A stretch of 64,000 nucleotides of DNA from Ardenticatenaceae bacterium. Lineage in GTDB: Bacteria > Chloroflexota > Anaerolineae > Promineifilales > Promineifilaceae. The stretch lies in NCBI GenBank assembly GCA_020634415.1, contig JACKBT010000021.1, positions 1 through 64,000 of the forward strand, given 5' to 3'. The translations under genes were made by a program, and so were the position numbers. Below, piece by piece: positions 25,365-34,986 of this stretch; positions within the stretch are counted from its first letter, which is position 1; each line of letters begins with the position of its first letter. The notes under the pieces were generated by a model. It did no database searches. It saw only the letters and a program-made list of their open reading frames with translations, and had not been told where the DNA came from.

Positions 25365-26342
25365 ATGAGAAATCAAGCTGCACTCAATCACCAAACGGGC
25401 ATTATGGAGCGTATTTTGGGGTATGGCACGAGTTTTCCGCGCAAAACGGCCGTTGGCCTCATCCTCCTTGTGGCCCTGTTAGCTTTTGAAACCTTCAACT
25501 TCGACACAACCCGCTATGCCCTGCGCGACCTGCTCGGCGATATTCGCTTTGCCAATATTGAGTGGGCCGCGATTTTGGCAATTGCTTTTTGCTCGATTGA
25601 TTTTGCTGGTCTGACGCGCATTTTCACCAAAGAAAAGGGAGCCGATGAACCCAAAGAGGTTTGGTATTTGATGGGGGCCTGGCTGTTGGGCGCATCTATG
25701 AACGCCATTATGACTTGGTGGGCTGTGTCGCTGACGCTGCTGGAGAATGAGTTTGGCAATGAGGTAATGAGCCGCGAACAGTTGCTGCGTGTTGTACCGA
25801 TTTTTGTGGCAGTGCTGGTGTGGCTGACGCGCATTCTGTTTATTGGCTCGTTTACAGTAGCCGGCGAGCATTTTTTTGAATTTTCAGGTTTGCGCCGCTC
25901 TGCCCCGCCGCAACGGGCAGTTCCTTATCGTGAACCGGCAACAACAACTATGGAGCCAATGCCGCAGCCGCAGCCACAGGCGAAGCCGCCCGTGACCCGA
26001 CAAAACACAAACGCATCTCCGCGCCGCATTACACCAGCGCCGAAGCCTAAACCAAAGACACAGTCAACGGCCGTTTCCCCCACCACCCCCACCAACGACC
26101 TGCCCAACTTCCTGGGCAACTACGAACGCGAAGTTGTCTACGAAGACATTGAGTACACCTCATCACAGCCAGTCAATCGGCCCACACAGCCAGCCACGCC
26201 GCAGAACCAACCGGCGGCAAACACAACAACCACACCGCACCCGCGCCCCGTTGCCAAACGCCGTCCAGCGGCACCTACCCAGCCCCGCCCCTCACGCATC
26301 AAACAGCGTCCCCCCATGCCCAACAGCCCCCGGCGGCAGTAG
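25365..26342 (+). CDS. Four-helix membrane protein with Pro/Gln-rich tail
   Basis: About 325 residues from the ATG at 25365 (a GTG at 25317 would add 16 residues). Four membrane helices lie at about 25-45, 70-90, 105-130 and 145-170. Residues 180-325 are low-complexity and rich in Pro, Gln, Thr and Arg, likely a disordered cytoplasmic tail. Not recognised. The only functional hint is its place at the head of a plus-strand block that continues with a lytic transglycosylase and a membrane kinase. Confidence 0.7.
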   Translation: MRNQAALNHQTGIMERILGYGTSFPRKTAVGLILLVALLAFETFNFDTTRYALRDLLGDIRFANIEWAAILAIAFCSIDFAGLTRIFTKEKGADEPKEVWYLMGAWLLGASMNAIMTWWAVSLTLLENEFGNEVMSREQLLRVVPIFVAVLVWLTRILFIGSFTVAGEHFFEFSGLRRSAPPQRAVPYREPATTTMEPMPQPQPQAKPPVTRQNTNASPRRITPAPKPKPKTQSTAVSPTTPTNDLPNFLGNYEREVVYEDIEYTSSQPVNRPTQPATPQNQPAANTTTTPHPRPVAKRRPAAPTQPRPSRIKQRPPMPNSPRRQ

Positions 26343-26430
26343 ACAGTTAGTAAAACCAATGGATTGAGCCGTATACCGTCTCTCAGATTTTGATTAAAAC
26401 GGTTTCTGTTATCAGAAAATGGGTTAAACT

Positions 26431-27222
26431 ATGACCTACTACGAACACACATGGAACACATCCGCAGCGGTGGTGGAATCTTTGATTGACGACGATTACA
26501 ACGATCTCTATGGCCCTCTAGAAATACCCGATCTCTCCCCTAACCACACAGATCTGGTGCAGCAGCGCATGGTGATTTTAGTCACATTTGTGGTCATTGC
26601 CGTGGCTGCTTTTGGTCTATTTGTGGTGGCTCGCTGGCAGCTTTCGGAGTTGGGTGAGGAAGTAGAGTTGACTGATTTGGAGATGACCAACGCGGTAGGG
26701 CTGGTTGAACCGGAAGTGGCGGTAAACGGCCGTATCTCCCCCATCTTCTCTCGCGAAGTGAAATATTGGGAACGAGAAATCTTGCAATGGTCAGCCGAAC
26801 GAGACCTCGACCCCAACATGGCCGCAACCATCATGCAGATAGAATCCTGTGGCGATATGGGTGCCATCTCCCACGCCGGGGCACAAGGGCTGTTCCAGGT
26901 GATGCCCTTCCACTTCACCCCTGGAGAAAACACCCTTGACCCCCACACCAATGCGCGGCGGGGTTTAGACTTTTTTGTCGAACAGCTTGGCCGATTTGGC
27001 GATGTAAACCTGGCTTTTGCCGCCTACAATGGCGGCCCCGGCAATGCCGTGAAGCGTTTTGAAGAGTGGCCGCACGAAACCCAACGCTATTATTATTGGA
27101 GCCAGGGCATTTATGCTGACGCGCAAGCTGGCCTGACAACCAGCACCCGCTTGCAGGAATGGATGGAAGCGGGCGGAGCCAGTTTGTGCAATCAGGCAGC
27201 AGCGCGTTTAGGAATACAATAA
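26431..27222 (+). CDS. Membrane-anchored lytic transglycosylase (SLT domain)
   Basis: 263 residues: acidic N-terminus, one membrane helix (about 48-68), then an SLT fold. The catalytic Glu is in IMQIESCG; AGAQGLFQVMPFH and AYNGGPGNAV are the other family motifs. It should cleave peptidoglycan glycan strands outside the membrane. There is no clear Shine-Dalgarno before the ATG. A strong terminator follows, separating it from the kinase gene. Confidence 0.92.
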   Translation: MTYYEHTWNTSAAVVESLIDDDYNDLYGPLEIPDLSPNHTDLVQQRMVILVTFVVIAVAAFGLFVVARWQLSELGEEVELTDLEMTNAVGLVEPEVAVNGRISPIFSREVKYWEREILQWSAERDLDPNMAATIMQIESCGDMGAISHAGAQGLFQVMPFHFTPGENTLDPHTNARRGLDFFVEQLGRFGDVNLAFAAYNGGPGNAVKRFEEWPHETQRYYYWSQGIYADAQAGLTTSTRLQEWMEAGGASLCNQAAARLGIQ

Positions 27223-27226
27223 TCTC

Positions 27227-27261
27227 AACTCCCGGCAGTTCAAAAGTTCCGGGAGTTTTTT
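27227..27261 (+). terminator. Intrinsic terminator after lytic transglycosylase
   Basis: AACTCCCGG (27227-27235), a 13-nt loop, CCGGGAGTT (27249-27257), then a T run. Confidence 0.93.
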
Positions 27262-27271
27262 ATTGCCGTTT

Positions 27272-27300
27272 TTGTTTGCCAGTTCCCTTCTTGTTACAAT
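27272..27300 (+). promoter_or_regulatory. Promoter giving a likely leaderless kinase mRNA
   Basis: TTGTTT (27272-27277), exactly 17 bp, TACAAT (27295-27300). The GTG start codon begins 7 nt after the -10 box, where transcription should start, and no Shine-Dalgarno is present. Confidence 0.7.
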
Positions 27301-27306
27301 CATCCT

Positions 27307-29277
27307 GTGAGCGATGAAAAATTCGGCCGTTACGTAATCAAAGAAGTGATTGGGCGTGGGGGCATGGCTACAGTCTACCTGGCTCTCGACCCACGCTTTG
27401 GTCGTGAAGTCGCCCTCAAAGTTATGTCCTCGGCCTTTCAGGCTGACCCCACTTTTCGCGGCCGTTTCGAGCGCGAAGCTCGCACCATTGCGGCCTTAGA
27501 ACACCCAGCCATCGTGCCTGTCTACGATTTTGGTGAGGACAACAACCAGTTATATCTGGTCATGCGCCATATGCGCGGCGGCTCCTTAGCCGAGCGTATC
27601 ATTCGTGGCCCTCTCTCTTTGGATGAAGCTTTGCCCATCATCAAACCCATTGCCTCGGCACTGGATCATGCCCACAAACGCGGTATCATTCACCGTGATT
27701 TGAAACCGGGTAATATTTTGTTTGACGAGTACGGCAACGCCTTCCTCTCCGATTTTGGCATTGTGAAGGTGTCGGAGGCGACGAGCAGTTTGACGGGCAG
27801 CGGTGTGATTGGCACACCAGCCTACATGAGTCCCGAACAGGTGCATGGGGATCAGGCCATAGACGGCCGTTCCGATATTTACACCCTCGGCATCATCTTG
27901 TTTGAGATGATTACCGGTCACAAACCCTTCCGCGCCGACACGCCCGTGAAGTTGATGATGGCCCATGTGTTGAACCCCGTCCCCAGCATTTTAGATTCCC
28001 GCCCTGATCTGCCCGTAAACATGGACGACATCATCCAAAAAACGCTCTCCAAAAAGCCCGATGAACGGTTTGCCAATGGGCATGCTTTGGCAGAGGCACT
28101 CACGATGACCATGACCAGCCTACAGAAGCCGCCTGTCTTGTCCTCCCCGGACAAGGCGGTTGTTGATCCGGTGGTGACGGATTTGCCCACAGTTGTTGGC
28201 GGCAACGTGGATGGGGAGGCACCGCCTATCTCGGAAATGAAGACGGCCGTTCTTTCCCCCGACGCGCTGCGCCAGATTCGGCAGAAACGGCCGTCACGCT
28301 GGCCATGGCTCTTGGGTGGATTGGTCGGTCTGGCAGCCATCGCCGTGGTCTTAATCCTGAATTTTAGGAATGGGGCAGGGGAGGCCACCCCCACGTTAGA
28401 GCCAACCCCCGTGCCTACCACAGTGGTCGCCGTCGTCGTCGTGCCCACCGGTACGCCTACAATGACACCCACAGCGACGGCTACGGCCACTGCCACGCAG
28501 ACACCGCCTGCCACCCCTACCAGCACCAGCACCCCCTCCCGCACCCCCACACCCACGCCCACACCTGTTCGTGAACTGGTCGGCCGTTCTGTAAACGATG
28601 TGCCCATTGAAGCCGTTGGTTTTGGCAGCGGCGAAAACATCATCGTGCTGATTGGCGGTCTCCATGCCGGTTTTGCCCCAGCGACGGTTGATCTGGCCGA
28701 GCAGGCCATTGCTTACTTCGCAGAAAATGCGGCCGACATTCCCGAAAATGTCCAGATTTACATCATCGCCAATGCCAACCCCGACAGCCCGCTTGATCCC
28801 GGCAATTTGCCGGGACGGTTGAATGCCAACAGTGTGGATTTGAACCGTAATTGGGACTGCCGCTGGCAGCAAGATGTGCAAGTTAGCGGCCAGTTAGTGC
28901 CGGGTGGTGGTGGCACAGCCCCCTTCTCCGAACCAGAAGTTTTGGCTTTGTCGGCGTTTTTGTTGGATAAACAGCCAACGGCCGTTATTTTTTGGGAGGC
29001 ACGAGCCGCCGATGGGCTGGTCTCGCCAGGGAGCTGCGAAGCAACACCGAAAGCCTCCCGTCCCCTGGCCGACGTTTATGGAGCAGCGGCCGGCTACCCC
29101 GTGCGCGATTTTGAAATCTTGACGCAGCAAGTGGTGAATGGTGACAGCACCAATTGGCTGGATGATCAGGAGATTCCGGCTATCTCTGTTTTAGTGCCGG
29201 AGTATGCGGAGGTGGTAGATTGGGAGCAGAATTTAACGGCCGTTCTGGCTGTGATTGAGGCTGTGGCGGGTGAGTAG
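27307..29277 (+). CDS. Membrane Ser/Thr kinase with degenerate M14 peptidase domain
   Basis: 656 residues, GTG start. Kinase domain 8-270: glycine loop GRGGMATVY, Lys38, HRD 129-131, DFG 149-151, all intact. Membrane helix 332-351, then a Thr/Pro-rich stalk (360-420). The outer domain (about 421-656) is homologous to the M14-type protein encoded next. Where that paralogue has HGGYE, FWHSA and ITVEL, this domain has HAGFA, FWEAR and ISVLV, so a metal-site Glu, a His and the catalytic Glu are all replaced. I infer a pseudo-peptidase sensor, perhaps for cell-wall fragments. Confidence 0.9.
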   Translation: MSDEKFGRYVIKEVIGRGGMATVYLALDPRFGREVALKVMSSAFQADPTFRGRFEREARTIAALEHPAIVPVYDFGEDNNQLYLVMRHMRGGSLAERIIRGPLSLDEALPIIKPIASALDHAHKRGIIHRDLKPGNILFDEYGNAFLSDFGIVKVSEATSSLTGSGVIGTPAYMSPEQVHGDQAIDGRSDIYTLGIILFEMITGHKPFRADTPVKLMMAHVLNPVPSILDSRPDLPVNMDDIIQKTLSKKPDERFANGHALAEALTMTMTSLQKPPVLSSPDKAVVDPVVTDLPTVVGGNVDGEAPPISEMKTAVLSPDALRQIRQKRPSRWPWLLGGLVGLAAIAVVLILNFRNGAGEATPTLEPTPVPTTVVAVVVVPTGTPTMTPTATATATATQTPPATPTSTSTPSRTPTPTPTPVRELVGRSVNDVPIEAVGFGSGENIIVLIGGLHAGFAPATVDLAEQAIAYFAENAADIPENVQIYIIANANPDSPLDPGNLPGRLNANSVDLNRNWDCRWQQDVQVSGQLVPGGGGTAPFSEPEVLALSAFLLDKQPTAVIFWEARAADGLVSPGSCEATPKASRPLADVYGAAAGYPVRDFEILTQQVVNGDSTNWLDDQEIPAISVLVPEYAEVVDWEQNLTAVLAVIEAVAGE

Positions 29278-30241
29278 AGGTTGGTGGTTGAGCCTGATGC
29301 TCGCCATCTTCAACCTCGGCTGTGTGTCTGAGCCAGTAATAGGGGAGCCGCCAGTGCTAACGGCCGTTATACCCGCCATCTCTGCAAATCTTGTTACCGT
29401 ACCGGCCACCTTTACGGCCGTGCCAACAGTGGCCACAACGGCGACCCCGCCCGCCACCGCCCGCCCGCTGCAAAAGCCTATCCCCACAGCCACGCTGCAA
29501 ATTCCTGCGGGTTATCGCCGCACCATTGGCTTCTCGACCCATAATCGGCCGATTCACACTTACCAATTTGGCAATGGCCCGAATACAGTGGTGTTTGTGG
29601 GCGGCATTCACGGTGGCTATGAGTGGAACACCATTTTGCTGGCTTATGCGGCCATTGATTATTTCCTTGACCATCCCCAAATGATGCCAGCGCAAGTGAA
29701 ACTGTTCATCATCCCTTCGGCCAACCCTGATGGGCAGGCGTTGGTGGTGGGGCAAGACGGCCGTTTTACCACCGCCGACATCCCCGAAGACACCTTCCCT
29801 GGCCGCTTTAATGGCAATGGCGTGGATTTGAACCGCAATTGGGATTGTGATTGGTTGCCAACGGCCGTTTGGCGCGACGAGCCAGTGAGCGCAGGCCGTG
29901 AACCATTTTCCGAGCCGGAGAGCCGCGCTTTGCGTGATTTTTTGTTGGCGCAGCAGCCAACGGCCGTTATCTTTTGGCACAGTGCGGCCAATGGTGTTTA
30001 TCCCAGCGATTGTGGTCAACCTTTTCCAGCTTCGTTAGAACTGGCGGAACTGTATAGTGCCGCCGCCAACTACCCCTTGCGCCCGGAGTTTACCAGCTAC
30101 ACTGTTACCGGTGACGCCGGTAACTGGCTGGCAACCCAAAACATCCCGGCCATAACGGTGGAGTTGAAAAGCAGTGAGGTGGTGGAATGGGAGCAGAATC
30201 TGGCGGGGATAACGGCCGTTTTGCAGTCGTACATGCCGTAG
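29255..30241 (+). CDS. M14-type zinc carboxypeptidase, likely secreted lipoprotein
   Basis: 328 residues, overlapping the kinase 3' end by 23 bp; a GTG at 29270 is an alternative start. The N-terminus is a signal sequence ending NLGC, an imperfect lipobox. After a Thr/Pro linker comes an M14-like domain: GGIHGGYE (His119, Glu123), SANPDG, DLNRNWDCDW, SEPESRAL, FWHSA (His242) and ITVEL (Glu303). These residues fit zinc binding and catalysis, though the HxxxE spacing differs from the classical HxxE. M14 enzymes of this kind trim peptidoglycan peptides or other C-termini. Confidence 0.82.
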   Translation: MRLWRVSRGWWLSLMLAIFNLGCVSEPVIGEPPVLTAVIPAISANLVTVPATFTAVPTVATTATPPATARPLQKPIPTATLQIPAGYRRTIGFSTHNRPIHTYQFGNGPNTVVFVGGIHGGYEWNTILLAYAAIDYFLDHPQMMPAQVKLFIIPSANPDGQALVVGQDGRFTTADIPEDTFPGRFNGNGVDLNRNWDCDWLPTAVWRDEPVSAGREPFSEPESRALRDFLLAQQPTAVIFWHSAANGVYPSDCGQPFPASLELAELYSAAANYPLRPEFTSYTVTGDAGNWLATQNIPAITVELKSSEVVEWEQNLAGITAVLQSYMP

Positions 30242-30246
30242 AAACT

Positions 30247-30280
30247 AAAAGACCCTCCCTGGTCAGGGGAGGGTCTTTTT
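30247..30280 (+). terminator. Intrinsic terminator after M14 gene
   Basis: AAAAGACCCTCCC, a short loop, GGGAGGGTCTTTTT. Strong G+C stem and U tract. Confidence 0.95.
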
Positions 30281-30397
30281 GAAGAAGGAGGAGGAGGAGG
30301 AAAAATTCAAGAAGTTTGTTGTTGCTTATGAATAGAAGTATAGAGGGGATGACGGCCGTTTACAGCCGCACGTCTTACAACGAAAATGTAAAGCACC

Positions 30398-31456
30398 TTA
30401 CTTTTGCCAAGATTGCGGTGGGCGACGGTAAAACAGAAAGCCGATGCCCAGCAAAATCACGCCCCCGCCCAGTGTAAGCCCCGCCTGCAAATAGACCCGC
30501 TGCAGCCAAATATCTACCACCTGTGTCGCCAAGTCTTGCGCGATTTGGTTCACGGTTGGCTGCAATGTGCCAAAGGTGTTGGGCAGTGCCAGCCGTACTT
30601 GGGCCAGAACAACGGCGGGCAGCACGGCGGCCATGAACAGGCTGACAACTCCCGTCAGCAGCAAAGGCCAGCCCCACCAATGCCCCCACTCGCCCACAGA
30701 ACGGCCGATCAGCAGCAAAACCAGCAAGCAAAACAGCGGTGGCAGCCACAGCAGCCAGGCCCATTCATCGGCCAGGGTAAAGAGCCGCTGCGCCCGCTGC
30801 AAATCTTGCCACTGCTGCGGTGTCAGGGTCTGCGGGGTGAGCAGTGGCACGTGGATAATGGCGTTGGCTTCGATGAGTGGGGCATTGGCATCGAGGGTTT
30901 GGATAACGGCCGTATGCACCACATCTGTTACCTGTTCCACTGGCACTTGGGTGGGAAGGCAGTTGGGGATATTTAAGTTGGCTAAATCCAGCGTGGGTTG
31001 GGGATCGGGGCAGGGGGGCAGGCTGTTGAGGGTAGTGGCAATTAAGTTGCGCCCTGGCTCGGTGCGCAAACGCTGCACAATGGGGCGCAAATCTACTTCG
31101 GTATTGCCGGTTTGGTTCACTGCGCCGGTTTCCAAAAAGTCATACACATCATCCACCGCACCTTCGGCCTGTTGGTTGAGCCAATCGGGAGGAATGAGGT
31201 CGGCCATGGCCGTTTGTACGGCCGTTACATCCACCCCCTCAGGAATCAACGAGGCGACTTCATCGGGAACCTGAAGGCCGTTCAATATTAATTCTGGCCC
31301 TACTTCTTGAAAAAGTTGTTCCAAATTGAGGGCCTGTTTCATGATATCCCGATTGGTAATGACTTGGGCTAAATTGACGAGGAGGAGGGCGAGAACGGCC
31401 GTTATCACCAACCCCATCGCCACCAATACCCCCAAAAATTGTCGGCATCCCTTCAT
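30398..31456 (-). CDS. Hypothetical four-helix membrane protein
   Basis: 352 residues, not recognised. One N-terminal helix (about 9-30), a soluble region of some 200 residues on the far side with a CPDPQP...NC pair that could form a disulphide, then three helices (about 237-257, 264-290, 322-345). The only minus-strand gene in the envelope block apart from the peptide at 34987. It reads away from the lamin-tail gene, so the two share a divergent 130-bp spacer. Confidence 0.7.
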   Translation of the reverse strand: MKGCRQFLGVLVAMGLVITAVLALLLVNLAQVITNRDIMKQALNLEQLFQEVGPELILNGLQVPDEVASLIPEGVDVTAVQTAMADLIPPDWLNQQAEGAVDDVYDFLETGAVNQTGNTEVDLRPIVQRLRTEPGRNLIATTLNSLPPCPDPQPTLDLANLNIPNCLPTQVPVEQVTDVVHTAVIQTLDANAPLIEANAIIHVPLLTPQTLTPQQWQDLQRAQRLFTLADEWAWLLWLPPLFCLLVLLLIGRSVGEWGHWWGWPLLLTGVVSLFMAAVLPAVVLAQVRLALPNTFGTLQPTVNQIAQDLATQVVDIWLQRVYLQAGLTLGGGVILLGIGFLFYRRPPQSWQK

Positions 31457-31586
31457 GCAATCATCTCCTGAACATAAATTTGAGCGAAGTATAACCCCGA
31501 AAAATTGGCGAACCCTATTTTCTCAGGTTATTATTCACCGCAAGTACTTCCCTGAAATCACCCGATTTTAGAGAATGGAGGGTCAC

Positions 31587-34500
31587 ATGAAACGTCTGGT
31601 TTGGGTACTCATTTCTGCTTTACTGCCGCTCTTTGTGATATTGCTCGCCATTGGTCAGGCACGGGCAACGGCCGTTCACGCCCCGTTTGATGTCATCATC
31701 AACGAATGGTCGCAGGGCAATGGCGGCAGCAAAGAGTGGATGGAACTACTGGTTGTGAATGGCCCGTTGGACATGCGCGGCTGGGAATTGGATGATGGCG
31801 ACGCGGGTGGCGGCCTCTTTTTCAGCAGCGATATGGCCTGGAGCAGCGTGCCACCCGGTACACTGCTTGTCATCTACAATGCGTCCGATCCCGATACTAT
31901 TTTGCCGCCCGATGATACGAATTTGAGTGATTGTACGGCCGTTATTCCCCACAACCACGCTGCCCTTTTCAGCGGTGGTTGGCCCGCCCTTTCCAACACT
32001 GATGACACGGATAATCCGCACTTGCTAGACGATGGTGCGGTCACCATCCACAATTTCTCGCTTGATCCGGGCACTGCTTTGCACCCTGCTGCTAATCAAA
32101 ATGCGCAATATGGGCAAGATACGGCCGTTGGCGTGAGCAGCCCGCTTAATTGGACCAACGAAGCGGCCACAGCCGCCACACCGGGCGTGGGTAACACCAT
32201 CACCAACAGCAATTGGATTGCCAGCTTGTGTGTGCCGCCTGTGGGTGAAGCGGATTTGTGGGCACAAAAGGAGGGGCCAGCAACGGCCGTTGCCGACAGC
32301 ACCATCACCTATACCATCAACCTCAATAATATCGGCCAGGCCACTGCCACCAACGTAGTGCTAACCGACACGCTGCCTGGGGGTGTTAGTTATTTGGGTG
32401 ATGACAGCGGTTTTACGCTCATCCAGCCCGATATGCGCACGCTGGTCTGGCAGGTAGGCGAGATGGTGACGAATACGGCCGTTTCCTTCCAGGTAACGGC
32501 GCAGATCAGTACGGCCGTTGTCGGCCCCATCACCAACTACATTACCGCCACCACCACCTTCACCGAAAGCAACACCAGCAACAACCACAGCCAGGTTACA
32601 ACATTGGTAAGCAGCGGCGAACCGCCCGATGTTGTTTTGGAAATGGTTTTGCCTGATGGTTATGCCTCCGCTGATGATGATGAAGCGGTGGCCCTGCGCA
32701 ATCTGGGCAGCAGTCTGGTAGACCTGAGCAATTGGGAGCTGCGTGATAGTGGCTCCGGCAGCACCAGCCTGCCGCCGGGTACAACGCTGGCTCCAGGCGA
32801 GCGGCTGTGGCTGACGAAAGCCAATATCGCTTTCCGCCGCCAATTCGGTTTTTCCGCTGGCCTGGAAGCAGTAGACAGCGATCCGGCCGTGCCCAATCTG
32901 GTGGGCACCTGGCCGGGATTTGCCAACGCGGGTGATAAAGTGATTTTGTTGGACGAAACGGCGGTTGTGCGTGATGTGCTGATTTTTGGGGATGAGGATA
33001 CGGGCCAGATTGGCTGGGGGGGAACGGCCGTTCAGCCCTATCAGGCCAGCACCAACTTTGCCACCGAAGGGCAAATCTTCTACCGTCAACGGGATCAACT
33101 GACGGGACTGCCTGTGCCGGACACGAATACGGCCGTTGATTGGGCACAGTCGCGGGCTGATGTGATAAACGGCCGTAAAGTCCTCTACCCTGGTTGGGAT
33201 TTGGACGAGTTTTTCTTTACGAAGCGCGTAACGGAAACGGCTGTTGTCCGCCTCGCCATCGCCCCCGACAACGCCTACGAAACCCTCGTTCAGCAAATCA
33301 ACACCGCCCAAACCAGCCTGGAAATTGAAACCCACACCTTTGAAAACATCGCCATCGCCGATGCCCTTATCGCCGCCGTCAATCGCGGCGTGGCTGTCAC
33401 CATTCTGCTCGAAGGTGCACCGCCCGGCGGGCTGCCCGATCAGCAAAAATATAACTGCCAGCGTTTAGAGGCGGCTGGCGGGCAGTGCTGGTTCATGTTT
33501 AGTGACGACAGCCAGGATGTTTTTGACCGCTACCGCTTCATCCATGCCAAATTCATCCTCATTGACGGGCAGCGCGTGGCTGTCAGCAGTGAGAATCTCA
33601 GCCCCAACAGCCTGCCCAGCGATGATAAAAGTGATGGCACGTGGGGGCGGCGCGGTGTGGTGCTGATTACCAGTGCGCCGACGGTGGTGGCCCATGTGCA
33701 GTCCATCTTTGAGCGGGACTTTGTGCCCACCGAGCATGTTGATCTCATCCGTTGGGCCATCACGGACACAAATTATGGCCCGCCGCCGGTTGGGTTTATC
33801 CCCATTACGGTCACAGGCGGCATCTCTTATGAGGTGCGTTACCCAGCGCCGCTGGTGCTAAATGGGCAGTTTGCTTTTGAGGTGGTGCAGTCGCCGGAGA
33901 ACAGCTTGCGTGATGTGGATGGGCTGCTGGGGCTGATCGGCCGTGTGGGGGCGGGGGATGAGTTGCTGGTGCAGCAGTTGGAAGAACGGCCGTATTGGGG
34001 CGACACCAACAGCAATGCCACCGACGATCCCAATCCGCGCCTGGAAGCCTACATTGCCGCCGCTCGGCGTGGGGCCACCGTGCGCATTTTGCTGGATGAA
34101 TACTTTGATGAATTCGACAGCCCGCTCAGCAACAAAGCTACCTGTGATTATGTTGAAGCAGTTGCCTATGCCGAAAGGCTGCGCCTGAGCTGCGCTCGCA
34201 GCAACCCCACCGGACTGGGCATTCACAACAAAATGGTGTTAGCCCGCATAGAGGGGCAGGGGTACATTCACATCGGCAGCATCAACGGCACAGAGCAATC
34301 CAGCAAAGGCAACCGTGAGTTGGCTTTGCAACTGCAATCTAACGAAGCTTATGACTTGCTGGCGGATATGTTTGAGCGGGACTGGCCGCATATCCTGCAC
34401 CTCCCCATCATTTTCAACAATTATCTGGGCCGGGCGCAATATCCGCTCATCAGTGAAGTTTTGTATGACCCGCCAGGTCTGGATGACGGTGAATTCATTG

Positions 34501-34985
34501 AGCTTGTGAACCCGACAAGTTCGGCCGTTGATTTGAGCAACTATAGTGTAGGGGATGCGGTGAATCCCACAGATTTCGAGGATGTGCGCCGCTTTCCGTC
34601 GGGTACGATTCTGCTTCCAGGCCAAACGCTGGTGATTGCTACCAGTGCCACAGCCTTCCAGGCGGAATATGGCTTTGCGCCGGACTTTGAGATTGTGGAT
34701 ACGGATGCGGCTGTACCCGATTTGATTGATGATCTAAATTGGGGCGACCCCAACGCTTTGTTGCAGTTGGGGAATTTAGGAGATGAGGTAATCTTGCGGG
34801 ATGGGAATGATACGGCCGTTGACGCAATAGCCTATGGGACAGGTAGCTATCCAGGCATCACTACCTGTCAGTTAGTGTCTACCTCAAATATAAGTTTGGA
34901 ACGCTTTCCTTATTGGCGTGACACAAATAACTGTTCGGTTGATTTTCGTCAGTGGCCGTTCCCCAACCCAGGGGCACTACCGTAA
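31587..34985 (+). CDS. Secreted lamin-tail/DUF11/phospholipase D-like protein
   Basis: About 1132 residues from the ATG at 31587, which has GGAGG 7 nt upstream. Order: signal peptide (1-24), lamin-tail domain (about 30-180), DUF11 beta-sandwich (about 220-335), second lamin-tail domain (about 345-500), two phospholipase D-like modules, and a third lamin-tail domain (about 945-1120). The first PLD module has HAKFILIDG, the second HNKMVLARIEG with a later GSINGTEQSSKGNREL, so both HxK motifs are present; the Asp spacing varies. It is probably an extracellular phosphodiesterase or nuclease tethered by adhesive domains. Confidence 0.85.
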   Translation: MKRLVWVLISALLPLFVILLAIGQARATAVHAPFDVIINEWSQGNGGSKEWMELLVVNGPLDMRGWELDDGDAGGGLFFSSDMAWSSVPPGTLLVIYNASDPDTILPPDDTNLSDCTAVIPHNHAALFSGGWPALSNTDDTDNPHLLDDGAVTIHNFSLDPGTALHPAANQNAQYGQDTAVGVSSPLNWTNEAATAATPGVGNTITNSNWIASLCVPPVGEADLWAQKEGPATAVADSTITYTINLNNIGQATATNVVLTDTLPGGVSYLGDDSGFTLIQPDMRTLVWQVGEMVTNTAVSFQVTAQISTAVVGPITNYITATTTFTESNTSNNHSQVTTLVSSGEPPDVVLEMVLPDGYASADDDEAVALRNLGSSLVDLSNWELRDSGSGSTSLPPGTTLAPGERLWLTKANIAFRRQFGFSAGLEAVDSDPAVPNLVGTWPGFANAGDKVILLDETAVVRDVLIFGDEDTGQIGWGGTAVQPYQASTNFATEGQIFYRQRDQLTGLPVPDTNTAVDWAQSRADVINGRKVLYPGWDLDEFFFTKRVTETAVVRLAIAPDNAYETLVQQINTAQTSLEIETHTFENIAIADALIAAVNRGVAVTILLEGAPPGGLPDQQKYNCQRLEAAGGQCWFMFSDDSQDVFDRYRFIHAKFILIDGQRVAVSSENLSPNSLPSDDKSDGTWGRRGVVLITSAPTVVAHVQSIFERDFVPTEHVDLIRWAITDTNYGPPPVGFIPITVTGGISYEVRYPAPLVLNGQFAFEVVQSPENSLRDVDGLLGLIGRVGAGDELLVQQLEERPYWGDTNSNATDDPNPRLEAYIAAARRGATVRILLDEYFDEFDSPLSNKATCDYVEAVAYAERLRLSCARSNPTGLGIHNKMVLARIEGQGYIHIGSINGTEQSSKGNRELALQLQSNEAYDLLADMFERDWPHILHLPIIFNNYLGRAQYPLISEVLYDPPGLDDGEFIELVNPTSSAVDLSNYSVGDAVNPTDFEDVRRFPSGTILLPGQTLVIATSATAFQAEYGFAPDFEIVDTDAAVPDLIDDLNWGDPNALLQLGNLGDEVILRDGNDTAVDAIAYGTGSYPGITTCQLVSTSNISLERFPYWRDTNNCSVDFRQWPFPNPGALP

Positions 34986-34986
34986 A

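Noticed and set aside
32361..33446. 361-codon minus-strand frame inside the lamin-tail/PLD gene
   Set aside because: Antisense shadow; the plus strand carries clear domains and a ribosome-binding site.
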